A stretch of 64,000 nt of DNA from Nereocystis luetkeana (GCA_031213475.1 JARUPZ010000005.1:4379732-4443731); one strand, 5' to 3'; shown: positions 12,597-23,674, counted from the first letter of the stretch. Program-made: numbers and translations. The notes: generated by a model from the sequence alone, not told the origin.

Positions 12597-13235
12597 TGCT
12601 CCCAGCACCTGGGAGTGAAAGTCAAATATCTCCGGGAGAAAAATACTACAGGTACATGCTCGCAGTAATTGGGCTTTTCTGTACCGCGGGGGATACTGCG
12701 AGTACTCGCAGTATTTCGAGATTCCGTGCCGCGGATACTGCCAAGTACTGTGGAATATTGCTTCGGTTGCAGTATTTCAGGGTTTTGCAGCGCGGGTACT
12801 GCCAAGCACTGGCAGTATTTCGTCCGTTGGTAATGCGAGTCCCGTGTCTACTCGCAGTACCAAGATACTCTCACATGCGCGCCATACTCGGAGGTCGGAG
12901 CCTACGTCGACCATCTGTGCGCTGACTCGATAATTTCATCCCCATTTTATACGTGGCAGAAATCACTCACTGATGGTCCCACGAATGGGAGACTGGAATA
13001 CTTCGGGCGGGGGGGGGGGGGGGGGGGGGGCAAGACTGGAGTGCTTCGAGTACTGGCAGTATTTTGGGAGTATATTCTGTGAGTACTCGCCGTGTTCACG
13101 GGTTCAATACTCTTGATGATCTGAGTATTCCTTACTAAGTATTTCGGACGTTTTGTACTGCATGTACTGCTCGCACTCGGAGTTATGTACTGCTCATACT
13201 CCCAGTACTCGCAGGGCCTTCTATACTCCAGATGG
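12597..13235. repeat. REP-E copy 1, rich in TACTCGCAGTA
   Basis: A degenerate array of blocks such as GAGTACTCGCAGTATTTCG and GTACTGCCAAGTACTG. It starts near a short hairpin (CCCAGCACCTGGG) and contains GGTCCCACGAATGGGAGACT. A similar array lies at 26,995-27,740. A long C/G run interrupts it at 13,007-13,030. Confidence 0.6.
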
Positions 13236-13440
13236 GTGCCGGCATCCCCGGTGGCTTGGTAGGTGGCCCGCGTGCCTGCGTGCTGCAAGCAAGACCAATT
13301 CCGTGGGTTTGTTTCCAGTTTTTACCGGGTGCATACTCGCGCGTACGGTGGAGGGCCTTTTTCTTGCGTAAAAAAAAATGATCAGCGGAAAGCGCGAGAG
13401 CGTGAGTTAGCAACACTCGATGAAAATCGAGGAGCCAGTG
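13236..13440 (+). mobile_element. SINE-B, partial copy
   Basis: The head GCCGGCATCCCCGGTGGCTT then GGTAGGTGGCCC has an A-box-like GGTGGCTTGGTAGG. The body retains GGGTGCATACTCGCG, TTTTTCTTGCGTAAAA and AGCGCGAGAGCGTGAG. The B-box segment has been replaced by unrelated sequence. Confidence 0.65.
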
Positions 13441-13447
13441 GGAACGC

Positions 13448-13478
13448 CCTTAAAACGGGACTGCAGTCCTAAAAGGGG
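13448..13478. mobile_element. TTAA-hairpin element, right arm only
   Basis: AAAACGGGACTGCAGTCCTA followed by AAAGGGG, the right arm alone. Confidence 0.5.
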
Positions 13479-13759
13479 CAACGCGGACACCGAATTGTAG
13501 CATCCCCACATAAACACAGCAGTGGCCGGCCGTCGCTGTATGGAACCACCACCTCTATTTTATGTATCATCCGTCCCCCCCCCCCCCCCTGTTTGAAGTC
13601 CCAAGAGGGCTAACACCGAACTTTGCTAACTCGGCAGCTCTCGCGCGCTTTCAGCGATATGGGACCTATACATATACCCACGTATTTCGGACAAAAAAGA
13701 ATAAAAAAGAAACTTTGACCCTCTTATATACAGCAGTACGCTCTACTGTACCATAAAAC

Positions 13760-13829
13760 ACAAGTCTGACTCTACTGAAATTTCAAGTAGTCTGTCCCCA
13801 AAACGAGAGTGCAGTAAGTGCTAAAGGGG
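13760..13829. mobile_element. TTAA-hairpin element, 5' part lost
   Basis: GAAATTTCAAGTAGTCTGTC and CCCCAAAACGAGAGTGCAG match the loop and right arm. Confidence 0.55.
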
Positions 13830-13905
13830 ATAATAAGAAACAAGAAACACAATACAAATATTCCAGGCTGGATTTCTTGTTCAAGAATGGGCGCATTCTA
13901 CACTA

Positions 13906-14009
13906 TCACGAGGGACCATATTAAATAGGACCTACGTTACACACAAAACCTACATGTATCGCTATTTTTACCAACAATAGTACGTCCTATTTACTATGGT
14001 CCCCCTTAA
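13906..14009. mobile_element. TA-hairpin MITE, copy 2
   Basis: A divergent copy starting TCACGAGGGACCATA and ending TATGGTCCCCCTTAA, flanked by TA on both sides. The internal ACCTACGTTACACACAAAACC matches the family core. Confidence 0.8.
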
Positions 14010-14381
14010 TACTGTAGCTTCGGTACACCAACTCCTGAAGTAGTTTTTTTTTTTGGCAAATATCAGCCCGCCATTTCTTATGTTGCCCGTTTTCTTGTTT
14101 CGGGGGATCCTGCAGTCGTAAGTAGTATATACCATAATCAGAACCAAATAAGGCATGTGACACAAAAGGGGGCCACATGAATTTTCGGTACCATCGTGGG
14201 CTCCGATTCTTACTACATATGCCCACCCGGAATAGTAGGTGTCCCGTGTTTGTCCGTTCTAGTTTGAGCACGCTGCAAGACGGGTATCTATATGGCACAA
14301 TATTACGAGGGTGCCTGCCGCACAACAACTCCTCGCTTGTACTCGGGACACAGAAAATCCACATACATCAAACCTCCGGCG

Positions 14382-14700
14382 GGGGGGGGGGGGGGGCAGG
14401 GGGGGGGGGGAGGCCACTCGATATCATGCATGGCCGTAGTCGTATGACCGTAGTAGACCCTCGCACCCCTACAACGCCGGGACGAAGCACACTGGGTTTT
14501 CACCGACCAGGCAGACATTGCTTGCTTACACCAAGCGCGAAGCGAAACGTGAGGTGTCCGGTGAGTCGCATGAACGTTGAGCTGCATCCATACTAAGAAC
14601 CGCTTGTGAAGCGGGCTTGCGCACGGATGACAGCTTCACTGGGTCAAACATATTTCCCGGCGTGGCCACTTCCAGAGACAGCAATGGGGGGCGTGAACGT
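14382..14700 (+). repeat. REP-3 copy
   Basis: Starts in a G-run, then CTCGATATCATGCATGGCCG through GGGTTTTCACCGACCAGGCA, AAGAACCGCTTGTGAAGCGG and CCAGAGACAGCAATGGGGGG. Confidence 0.8.
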
Positions 14701-15937
14701 GACCAAGAGAGGACAAACAAACCACGCGACCCCCCCCCGCGCGCAGGCATCGAGTCCAGGACGACGCCGAAAAAAGGGGCAGGATGGGAGGCATACGGTG
14801 GGACGATAAAAGGCCTCTGATTGGCTGAAAAAACGTCGAAAAACAGTCGAAAGTCAAGCAGAGTAGGCAAAGTCGGGTGTGGCTGGGTTTTATCAGGCAA
14901 GAGCTAGTACAACACGTTTAGGGCAAATTGCAGGGCGCGTGGAGTGCGCTTGTGGTGTGATTCAAAGTATACCTGGTACACCTTTTTCTGGTCCCGAACG
15001 GACCCGATATACCTGTTTTCGGCCGCTGTCCGAAAAAAAAAACCGAAAAAATGTGTAACTTGAAAAAACTCACGAAAACAACCGAAAAGTGGGTTTTCCA
15101 AAAGTCGAAACCTGGTTGGTTTCAGAGTTCCGAAAATACTTGCTTGGGACGTTTTTCGATTTATCTCGGGGTTTATGTTGAACCTCGTGTGGGACCGGCA
15201 ACCTCGCTCAGGTTTGAGTGTTATCTCTGACTCGAGCTCGCAAATCAATTTTTTGACTTTTTTTTTCGAAAACAAAATCCTGATTTTAGGGTATTATCTT
15301 GAACATAGTGCCGGAGCAGAAATGTAGCTCAGTCTTGAGTGTTTTTCGATTCTGAATCGACCATGTTTTTCTTGAATTTGTTTTTTTTCCACGAAATTTA
15401 ATGTTGAGTTGTTGTGGATTTTTTCATCTTGAAGATGGTGCGGGGATTTCAAATTTTCTCGAAGTTAGAGCGGAAAGTACAGCAGTACGCGCACAGCAAG
15501 CGGTACCTCTTGGTACCTCGTAGGTTCGAGTTCCGAGAATCCCCTTTTAGGTTGCGCCTCGAATTTGTTTGACGGATTTTGTATATTGAATTTAGTGCGG
15601 GAGCGGTTATTTGCAAAGTTTTGAGTAGCTTTCTGTTTTTCAACTCCGCCTCGAGTTTTCGAAAATCCTTCTTTCGTTCATTTGTTTTCCCCGACTGTTC
15701 TTCAAATCGAAAAACAAATAATCTCGATTTTGGTGTGGAAACAGTAGCTTGAAATGAGTGTGAGGGTTTTTATCTTGAAGCTAATGCGGGAAATTTTCAT
15801 CTTGAAGAAGAAAACACGGACCTTCTTGTGGAGCTCGTCGTAGACGCCGTGACTATTTGCCGTAGATTCTCCGAGCTGCGAGCAAGGCCTCGTGATTAAG
15901 TACCAAGTCCAAAGAAAAACAAACGTAAGGTAGTTGA
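14701..15937. other. No gene seen; TTTTTCGA-rich sequence
   Basis: From about 14,990 to 15,800 recurring GAGTGTTTTTCGATT, CTTGAA.ATAGTGCGG(G/A)G and CCGAAAA blocks suggest an old degenerate array. No domain is visible on either strand. Confidence 0.45.
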
Positions 15938-16026
15938 CCCTTTTAGAACCGCAGCTCCGTTTTGGGGACAAACCACTCAATTTTTAAGTAGCTTGTCCCC
16001 AAACGGGACTGCGGTTCTAAGGGGGG
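15938..16026. mobile_element. TTAA-hairpin element
   Basis: A full hairpin (CCCTTTTAGAACCGCAG ... CTGCGGTTCTAAGGGG). Flanks have drifted to TTGA and GTAA. Confidence 0.8.
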
Positions 16027-16689
16027 TAACGGCTTTTGTGTCCATCGCGCCTTCTGAATACTCAGGCCCCTCGCGGTAGTAGGCTACGCCGCTCATGTAC
16101 GTATTGCAGCTGCTGTGGACGGCCGCTGAGTCCAATTTTTGCCGGGGGCCTTGCCGAGGCAAACATCGCCGCGTTGAATTTACGCCGCGGCGGCCATATA
16201 TGTAGGTCATTGTTTGGTAAATTTCATGTTCGTGTAAATCGGTTGCCTGTGTTTTTCTGTTTGCTTGTTTGCTTGTTGGTTGGTTGGTTGGTTTGCTCGC
16301 TCGTGTGTGTGTGTCTTCAAAATGCTCTCTGTACACGCAGCAGTCGGCGCGCAGGGCCGGCGATACATCACTCGAGTGCCTATTCTTTCTTGCTCTCGTG
16401 CCGCTGTTTGAGCTCGCATCCTGCCGTGTGCCGGTCGTCGATCCCTCCCCTCCAGGATTTGTCCACGCTCAACGAGACATGTCGGCTTAGACGCTCGGTG
16501 CCAGGAGATCGCGTCCGAAACCAGAGAGTTAGAGTGAGAGAGTGCGAGGGGGAGGAGAAGGCAATGACTCGGGAGGGGGGGGGGGCAGGGTAACCAGGAC
16601 CCACGATAGACCCAATAATCGCTTGTATCCCCTGACGTTCACACTCCATAGTTGTGTTCTAAATACTACTACTGTGTGTATATATATAC

Positions 16690-17034
16690 TTCGAAGTATA
16701 TTTTTATCATCACTTTTACTTTCCAGCCTAACTCGTAGGAGGTTTTACCCTCAGCGATCTTCTGGACAAGCCGTGGTCACAGGTGTCGCCCCTTCTCCCC
16801 CCCCGGTACGTGCATCCATGTTTTTATCGCGCATAGGGCTCGGCATTCTCACCGCTCGTCGATTATCATCGAATGCAGCTAACTCACACTCTCGCGCTTT
16901 TCGCTATTAAGAATCATTTTTCTTTTATGCAAGAAAAAGTCCCTACGAGTATGCACTCGGTGAGACTCGAATCCACGAAATCGATCTTGATAGGCACGTG
17001 GGCCACCTACCAAGCCACCGGGGATGCCGGCTTG
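16690..17034 (-). mobile_element. SINE-B, full copy
   Basis: On the minus strand the head GCCGGCATCCCCGGTGGCTT is followed by the B box GGATTCGAGTCTC (complement at 16,965-16,978) and a body. The body parallels SINE-A: ATTCGATG-like, GCGATAAAAAC and GTACGTGCAT...GGTACG blocks in the same order. Confidence 0.68.
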
Positions 17035-17595
17035 CTATATGCTCCCCCCGTAGCAGCAGGGTTTGCTAGGCGTTAGCGAAGCACACATCACAAGGGGCGC
17101 GACGTCGCCATGCCAGCGAGCGACACACTGAGGGCAGAAAAGAGACCCGCGCCGCCGCGGGACCCGGCGTTCGTTTTTTTTTTGTCTCAAGCCTACTAGC
17201 GAGGCGAAGAACGCACCGTCGATCTTTGGGGTCATCACCGATCGATGCCTTCCGGACAGTCTGTCATCCGTGCCCAGAGCAATAAGGCTATTCCGCACTA
17301 GTACGTCATCTATATATACCACGCAAGATAACACCCTCTGGGACAATTTTCAATTCTCAATTTCGATGAGCTGGTTTATCTGACGACGGGAAGAGTGGAA
17401 ACGCCGAGCGATGCGGCTACGACGGAAAACACACCTCGGCGAGTTTTTTTTTTTTTTTTTCCGACGCCATTATTTGCGTCCTGTGTGCCCCGTCCCTCAA
17501 GGCATGGTACGCATAAAACCGGCTCAGAAATGCGTCTCGGGGTGTGTGTGCTATCTTATCACCCGTGTGATAGTGGAAATATACGAGGGGCATCA

Positions 17596-17686
17596 ACCCG
17601 TTTAGTACGGTAGTCCCGTTTTGGGGACAAACTGCTTCAAATTTTAATGGTTTGCCCTCAAAACGGGACTGCAGTTCTAAACGATT
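17596..17686. mobile_element. TTAA-hairpin element
   Basis: A full but diverged hairpin, CCCGTTTAGTACGGTAGTCC to GGACTGCAGTTCTAAACG. Confidence 0.78.
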
Positions 17687-18268
17687 TAGGATGGCCACAG
17701 AAGGTCCAATTGTACCTTAAATTTCCCGTCAGAGTGGCATACGCGAATAGGGCAGGGAGCTAACCGCAGAGGCGTATGTATGCATAGGCACAACGTTAAG
17801 ACGCCGCGTGGCACAGGACGGCACACAGAGGTGACCGACCGTTCACCGACTGGCGGAAGGGGGGAGGACAATTTCAACGGCGGCGGCCGGTGGGATGGGG
17901 ATGCCGATCGGCGGGATTGGGGTACAACAAGACGTTCAAACAAACAAAAACATAAATAGCACCATCGATGTCACAGCAGAATACTTCTCGTATGATATGT
18001 GCCTGACTGCTGTGTTTTCTCGTCATCCAGTTTTGACGACCGGCGGATACCAATGCCCAAGATATCCCAGGCCCCCAGCGATAGCAAGCAAGCCCTATGA
18101 TACGTAACAGCAGTTCGTCGCTGAAGGGTTTGCGTGAAAGCGTAGTCCCCTGTACCATTGATACATGGCTACCGAAAAATATAAAAACACCGTGAGCACC
18201 CTAAACGTGCTCTTTTGCATCTCCGGTAAAACTTTCCTTACAATTCTTCCGGATAGAGCTATCTACTA

Positions 18269-18373
18269 TTACGGGGGACCATAGTTAATAGGACCTGTGG
18301 TGTACATAAAAACCTATATATTTGACCATTTTTACTAACAATATTTGGTCCTATTAACTATGGTCCCCCGTAA
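18269..18373. mobile_element. TA-hairpin MITE, copy 3 (reference copy)
   Basis: A 105-base near-perfect hairpin from TTACGGGGGACCATAGTTAA to its inverse, flanked by TA/TA. It shows no micro-insertion and is used here as the family reference. TA flanks and short inverted ends suggest mobilisation by a Tc1/mariner-type transposase. Confidence 0.9.
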
Positions 18374-18842
18374 TAGTACCACAAAAAAACGTACGTATCT
18401 TCCTCGAATTCCCAGTCTATATATACCATTCGTAGCGTGTCTGCGAAACGTGGCTGCAAAAGTTATCCCACCCAAATTCCGAGCAGGCTTTCTGCGAAAA
18501 AGTACGAGGGTGCGGTTCTAAATACTGCACCATACGTTTAGTAAGTACGGAGTACCGCGATAATGTACGACGTGTGATACGATAACACACCCCGGGGATG
18601 ATTTTCCGAGTCGTTTCCGCCCCCCCCCCCCCCCAACACCCGCCCCTATTATATATAGGTTGGGTTGACGTCGGTTGGCAACGACACTGTAAAACATGCC
18701 GCTCACAACGTGAGTTAGGCAACCAGGGTACCGCTCCTTTTTTTTTTTTTGGCGGTCGGTCACAGCTGGTTGTCGAGTTAGATCGTTTGTGCAAGGTAAA
18801 GAACCTTTACTCCGCACACGTGGGAAATATCATATCACGTAC

Positions 18843-19190
18843 CTGGTAGTGTTTAAGGTAAGGCACCCAAGAGGCAGATACATAGTACTCCCCATTGCTG
18901 TCTCTGGAATTGCCTGCACCGGAAATTAAATTCACTCCTTGAAGCTGTCATCCATATGCAAGTGCGCCTCAAAAGCGGTTCTTAGTACGATGCCGCTCAC
19001 CCTTCAAGCGACTCGCCGGACACCTCACGGCGCTTCGCGTTTGGTGCAAGCAATGCCTGCTCAGGTCGGTGAAAACCCGACATGCTCCGTCCCGGCATTG
19101 TAGGGATGCGAAGGTATATGGTCATACGACTACGGCCATGGCCATGCATGAGATCGAGTACATATCTCCTATCGAGTACACCCCCCCAAC
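18843..19190 (-). repeat. REP-3 full copy (reference)
   Basis: About 348 bases from GTAGTGT...GGTAAGGCACCC to a C-run, the longest clean copy together with 50,822-51,190. It overlaps open frames that are only shadows of the repeat. Confidence 0.82.
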
Positions 19191-19587
19191 ACCAACAGGA
19201 GCACACAAAAAAAAAAACGAAAAAGGTGGCTTTAGACATCCCTCGTCGAGATTATTTCAGAGACTGACTCGCTCGGCAAAAGCAAAAGAGCCGAGAAAGT
19301 GCTGTCTGTTTCCGTTGTCAAAGAACATCAGAAAAAAAAGGAAAACAAAAACTTCTGAGGCGGGGAGCGATACTTTGAGTGTTACTCGGCGGTGCAGGCG
19401 GTAGGGGTACCTCTATAGTGCCGGTCGCCCGCTATAGTGCCTGCGGGATCTCCTGGCGCAGATGGGATGCACCAGTGTGGTACGTAGTGTGCGGAGTAGT
19501 TAGTGCCGGCTGCCGCTACGTGTGGTGTCGGGAATGTTGGCTGGCGGGCGCGCACTGTGCCGGCACTACGATACAATGGAACAACTA

Positions 19588-19645
19588 CTACCGGGGACCA
19601 TAGTAAATAGGACCTATGGCACGCACAAAAACCTATACTTCCTCT
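19588..19645. mobile_element. TA-hairpin MITE, left half only
   Basis: CCGGGGACCATAGTAAATAG and AAAACCTATACTTCC match the left half. The right half is missing. Confidence 0.65.
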
Positions 19646-19968
19646 GTCTCTTAAGTCTGGGTACCTATGAAACCCCAATGAGGCGATAGCAGGGGTCTGG
19701 CACGCCACCGCCTTCTTCGGGGACGCCATGCCGCAGCCCTCTCCGTAGATAAACATACTACAGCATATGCCGCTTGTACGAGTATCAAAGGAGCACTGAC
19801 TACTGCTGTTGCTGCTGGTTGATGCTGATCTGGTGTTATACGACTGCCCTGCCGCTGCTTGCTTGTACGAGTACGTAGGCAGCTCTGACTCCGTTGAGCA
19901 AGTCTTGGGGCCCGTCCTGTGACCCCGGACTATGTATATAAATACATTTATTGGCGACGAGCTTACTA

Positions 19969-20073
19969 TTACGGGGGACCATAGTTAATAGGACCAAATA
20001 TTGTTAGTAAAAATGGTCAAGTATATAGGTTTTTATCTATACCATAGGTCCTATTAACTATGGTCCCCCGTAA
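19969..20073. mobile_element. TA-hairpin MITE, copy 5
   Basis: A complete 105-base copy in opposite internal orientation to the reference (CCAAATATTGTTAGTAAAA in the left arm). The left flank is TA; the right flank is CA. Confidence 0.9.
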
Positions 20074-20367
20074 CATTTATGAGAATGAGAAAAACCGCTG
20101 CGGTTGCTGCTATACTGCTCCGTATTTTCCGGCGAGGAGGTGGCGGAGCACCGTCTATACACACAGAGAGGACAGGGAGTTCAGAGGGACACGACAGCGA
20201 CAAAAAAAACAGCATGACGAATACAAGACAGCACTGCTGTATCATGTGATGCAACCCACACCAAGCAGCCTTGGGCTGCTGTGGGGTTGCGGGGGGGGGC
20301 GAACAGTCATAACCTTTTTACGACTGCACCGCACGTCAAAATAAAATCTCAATCTACTTCCAAGTCG

Positions 20368-20705
20368 TTTGACCCCAAAGGAGTAGGTTTAGCAGTCTGG
20401 GAGAAGGAATCTTTACGGATGTTTTTTGACTTGAAAACTGCGTAGCGTGGTCTGCACTTCGGAATCGTCGTCCGCAACTGAGAAATTTCCTGGTTCGATG
20501 CAAACGCGGCGCAGCCGCGTTTATGGCGATTTTGGCCCGTTTTGGCTGCGGTTTGGGGTCAGGGTCAGGGTTAGGGTTAGAGTCAGGGGTTGGGTTGGGT
20601 CTTCGCCCGTACCTTGATCCCAACAGGAACCAAAACACCTGAACAGCCTACCAACCTAAAGATCCCTTCTCCCAGATTGTTAGAGGTCCTCCCCCAAAGT
20701 GCCCC
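20368..20705. repeat. Inverted-repeat element with telomere-like core
   Basis: TTAGCAGTCTGGGAGAAGGA near 20,388 is inverted at 20,664-20,685 (CCCTTCTCCCAGATTGTTAG). Between them, 20,556-20,602 is a run of GGGTCA/GGGTTA/GGGTT units, including GGGTTAGGGTTAG. Confidence 0.6.
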
Positions 20706-20979
20706 CCCTATACGGGACTGCACTCCTACGAGTAAAGGGGTTCGGGTTTCCGAAGTACATACCGGCATTATTTCAATACATCTGACACGTATGAGTATGT
20801 ACGATGCAAGGATTTACACGACACGGCGGGCAGCATGATAAAAATTGCAGTAATAATGGTCCCTTTATACGAGTGCCGGAAATGCGCCAGCCTATATAGT
20901 ACCGGTACTATATGTAGCGGCAGCCGGCACTAACTACTCCGCACGCTACGTGCCACACTGATTAATCCCAGCTGTGCTA

Positions 20980-21084
20980 TTACTGGGTACCGTAGTAAAT
21001 AGGACCAAATATTGTTAGTAAAAAAAAGAAAATATATAGGTTTTTGTGTGTACCTTGGGTCCTATTTAATATGGTTCCCTGTAA
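20980..21084. mobile_element. TA-hairpin MITE, copy 6
   Basis: A complete but diverged copy (TTACTGGGTACCGTAG ... TATGGTTCCCTGTAA) flanked by TA/TA. Confidence 0.88.
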
Positions 21085-21184
21085 TAGGCGGTTTTACAGG
21101 CGGTGCATATGGCGGCCAGTCTGCACTGCTGAGGGCCCATCTACTGCTGTACTCGTACAACGGTCTGCAGCGTGCTCGTAATGA

Positions 21185-21400
21185 GGCGGCGCGCGAGCCT
21201 TTTTTACGTTCGGTTTTCAAGAGGGGAAAAAAATAAAAATCATCGCAACGGATCACACGAGCGTATTCTACGAGGGTGCCTTGTTTTAGTTTCTCTGTGT
21301 AAGTGTGTGTGGTGATTTAACATTAGTTTCGGCCACGCGTGGGTACCGCGCTCAACGCACACGGCACCAATGCCGGTCCTGGCGGGCTCTGTGAACGCAC
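21185..21400 (-). mobile_element. LINE 3'-end fragment (second copy)
   Basis: About 210 bases match the 3' end of the LINE at 2,577-2,790, including GTGCCTTGTTTT, CCGCGCTC(A/G)ACGCACACG and CGGGCTCTGTG. The minus-strand peptides also align (ARTGIGAVCVERG against ARGDWNFGGVCVERG). It is a very 5'-truncated insertion, bordered on its 5' side by a (CTA)n tract. Confidence 0.7.
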
Positions 21401-21403
21401 TAT

Positions 21404-21449
<46 letters not shown>

Positions 21450-21452
21450 GCT
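21399..21452. repeat. (ACT)n microsatellite
   Basis: About 17 ACT/CTA triplets abutting the LINE 3' fragment. Confidence 0.95.
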
Positions 21453-22085
21453 AACTGTAGAGTGTAGGTGCGGCAACGTGTGTACTTAGAGACACATAGA
21501 TGGCTGGGCCAACGGTTGAACAAACAAAAAAACAGAACCGTAAAAGATCATAACATTTTTTTGTTTTAGGAGTTCAACCGAACGAAACCCAACTCTACGA
21601 GTACTCTCAGGCTGAGTGCGTCTATCCACAGCAACGTTCGGGCCGTGCCCCGCAGACATGCTGCAGGCGGATGATATTGCCAGGCCCACCCTCCTACTGA
21701 TGAGGGGACGGAGAAGCAGGAGAGGCTCTGCTGTAGATGTCGTACAGCAGTAGTAGTGGAGGTGGCTCTGCTACGAGAAGCTCTCTCTCTGTTGGCCACA
21801 TCTTAGAGGTGTAGACGTTTCGTCTACAAATCAGTCCGGATACGGAGGTGGGGAAGCAGGAAACACACAACAAAATCGAGCTCAAGGGTTACACGCCCAA
21901 AAACCCCGCGTACAGCGACGCTGACCCTGGTCTCGTGTGTCCTGCTGGTGCTGGTGCTGCTGGTGCTGCGCATCTGCTGTGCTGCTGCCGACGATTTTTT
22001 TTTATCTTAAAAGAATGAGCCCAAACGGCACGGATACATAGATATGCGTAGATGTTCGTTCGTGCTATTAATAGTTACCAACGCC

Positions 22086-22340
22086 CTAACGGGTAGGGTG
22101 GACCGTAGCTGACCCAAACCCGGCGGGCAGGCCCCATAACCTGCTGGAGGTTTTTGTTAGTGGGTGGACCGTAGCTGACCCAAAACCGCGGGCAGGCCCC
22201 ACAAACTGCTGGGGCTTTTTTGTTAGTGGGTGAGCTCGCGCGAGTCTCACGCTACCCGAAAGAGATTAACTCTCCCTTTCGGCCCCACCGCACCTGCCCC
22301 TCTCGGGGGTCAGTTCGGGTCAATATGCTCACGCGGCAGT
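22086..22340. repeat. Tandem hairpin units GTGGACCGTAGCTGACCCAAA
   Basis: Two units of about 71 bases (22,099 and 22,168). Each contains GGGCAGGCCCC, CTGCTGG and a T-rich tail (GGGGCTTTTTTGTTAGTGGG). A third hairpin CCGAAAGAGA/CTCTCCCTTTCGG follows at 22,255-22,282. No open frame or known RNA family is recognised. Confidence 0.6.
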
Positions 22341-22416
22341 GGTATGAGTAACAGCAGCGAGGGTGCTGCTGTTGCAACGGAAGCGACGGGTTAACTTCAA
22401 ATCGACATCCGCTTAA

Positions 22417-22505
22417 CCTTTTTAGGACCGCAGTCCCGTTTTTGGGACAAACTACTAGAGATCAGTGTGGTTTGTTCCCAATACGCGACTGCGGCACAAA
22501 GAGGG
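22417..22505. mobile_element. TTAA-hairpin element
   Basis: A full hairpin with TTAA at 22,413-22,416 and 22,506-22,509, next to a (CAG)n tract. Confidence 0.82.
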
Positions 22506-22508
22506 TTA

Positions 22509-22509
22509 A

Positions 22510-22543
<34 letters not shown>

Positions 22544-22545
22544 GT
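22509..22545. repeat. (CAG)n/(TAG)n tract
   Basis: Nine CAG triplets grading into TAG. Confidence 0.9.
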
Positions 22546-22642
22546 AGATAATCTACTGTTAATACCAATACCTGTAGATCCCAACGTGCCGATGTGAGGT
22601 GCTACTAATGGTGCAGGATCTGTCCGAACAGCAGTATCTAAA

Positions 22643-22875
22643 TCACGGGGGGCCGGAGTAAGTTGGACCTACGGTACACAGAAAATCCTACCTAGTACCT
22701 GGTATATGTTAACCTACTTTTACTATCACGGGGGACCATAGTTAATAGGACCAAATATTGTCAGTAGAAAAAAGGAAATATATAGGTTTTAGTGTGCACA
22801 ATAGGTCCTACCTGGTATTTACTATGGTCCCCCGTAATAACAATATTTGGTCCTACTCACTATGGTCCCCCGTGA
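22643..22875. mobile_element. TA-hairpin MITE, outer copy split by another MITE
   Basis: The outer copy runs TCACGGGGGGCC ... CTTTTACTA, is interrupted, then resumes TAACAATATTTGG and ends GGTCCCCCGTGA. The break is at the TA of the family's CTAACAATATT core and that TA is duplicated, which defines the target-site duplication. It also carries a TACCTGGTA at 22,695-22,713. Confidence 0.85.
22726..22837. mobile_element. TA-hairpin MITE nested in another copy
   Basis: The inner element starts TCACGGGGGACCATAG and ends TATGGTCCCCCGTAA, with TA at 22,724-22,725 and 22,838-22,839. In its right arm GGTCCTATTTACTATGG has become GGTCC-TACCTGGTA-TTTAC, a micro-insertion at 22,811-22,817. Confidence 0.88.
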
Positions 22876-23089
22876 TAGTACAAACACAATCCAGGGAACA
22901 CGCAGAATAGAACAATACCGAAACGCCCAGAATACTGCTGTACTGCTGGAGAACATGCAGAAAGTACGGACCCCACCATCCCACCCGGGAACATGATCTA
23001 CTATTACACTCGTATTAATACTGTGTTTTAGATTTACTGTATGAGACAGATCAGGTACGCATCTGCCCTCAAATATCTACATCCTTTAA

Positions 23090-23301
23090 CCCTTACACGG
23101 CAAACCGCGGTCCCGTCTTGGGGACAAACAACACGAATTCTCACTATTACGGAGGACCATAGCAAGTGGGACCTACGGCACACACGAAAACCTGTACCTG
23201 GTAAATATTTCCTTATTTTTACTAACAATATTTGGTCCTATTTACTATGGCCCCCCGTAATAATTAGCCCCCAAGACGGGACTGCAGTTTGCCGCGAAAG
23301 G
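23090..23301. mobile_element. TTAA-hairpin element split by MITE
   Basis: The left arm is CCCTTACACGGCAAACCGCG after TTAA (23,086-23,089), the right arm CAAGACGGGACTGCAGTTTG. The TA-hairpin MITE at 23,147-23,260 sits in the loop with a duplicated TA. The outer arms differ from the usual family (GGCAAAC for AGAAC). Confidence 0.78.
23147..23260. mobile_element. TA-hairpin MITE inside a TTAA hairpin
   Basis: A complete copy flanked by TA/TA, inserted in the loop of the TTAA-type hairpin at 23,090-23,301. It carries a TACCTGGTA micro-insertion at 23,195-23,203. Confidence 0.87.
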
Positions 23302-23582
23302 AAACCGATGATGGACGTATCCGACGCTAAAATAGATTGTACCTGACTGACAGCAGTATTAGTATAGACGGTTGATAAACTTCTCTTACGCTGCTGCGTG
23401 GTGGCAAAAGTCGCTTTGCCTGGGTCCAAAAAGGTATACCAGGGTGACGGTATACCACTCTGTCCCAAAACATAGGGATCGTGTCGTATATTGATTGATA
23501 CAAAAACGGTTTTAATATTTTGGAACACGGCCGCACCAGCCGGGTACAGCACTACGACCTGATACTGCTACTGCTGTACATG

Positions 23583-23672
23583 TAGTGATGTAAATCGCGT
23601 TTTGCGATCACGATGCAATCGCGATTTCTGGTGATCGTGATCGCAAAAAAATGACCCGCGATCACGACTATT
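23583..23672. repeat. GTAAATCGCGTTTTGCGATCAC repeat
   Basis: A palindromic AATCGCG/CGCGAT-rich element. The start GTAAATCGCGTTTTGCGATC is identical at 32,840-32,875. Confidence 0.55.
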
Positions 23673-23674
23673 AA

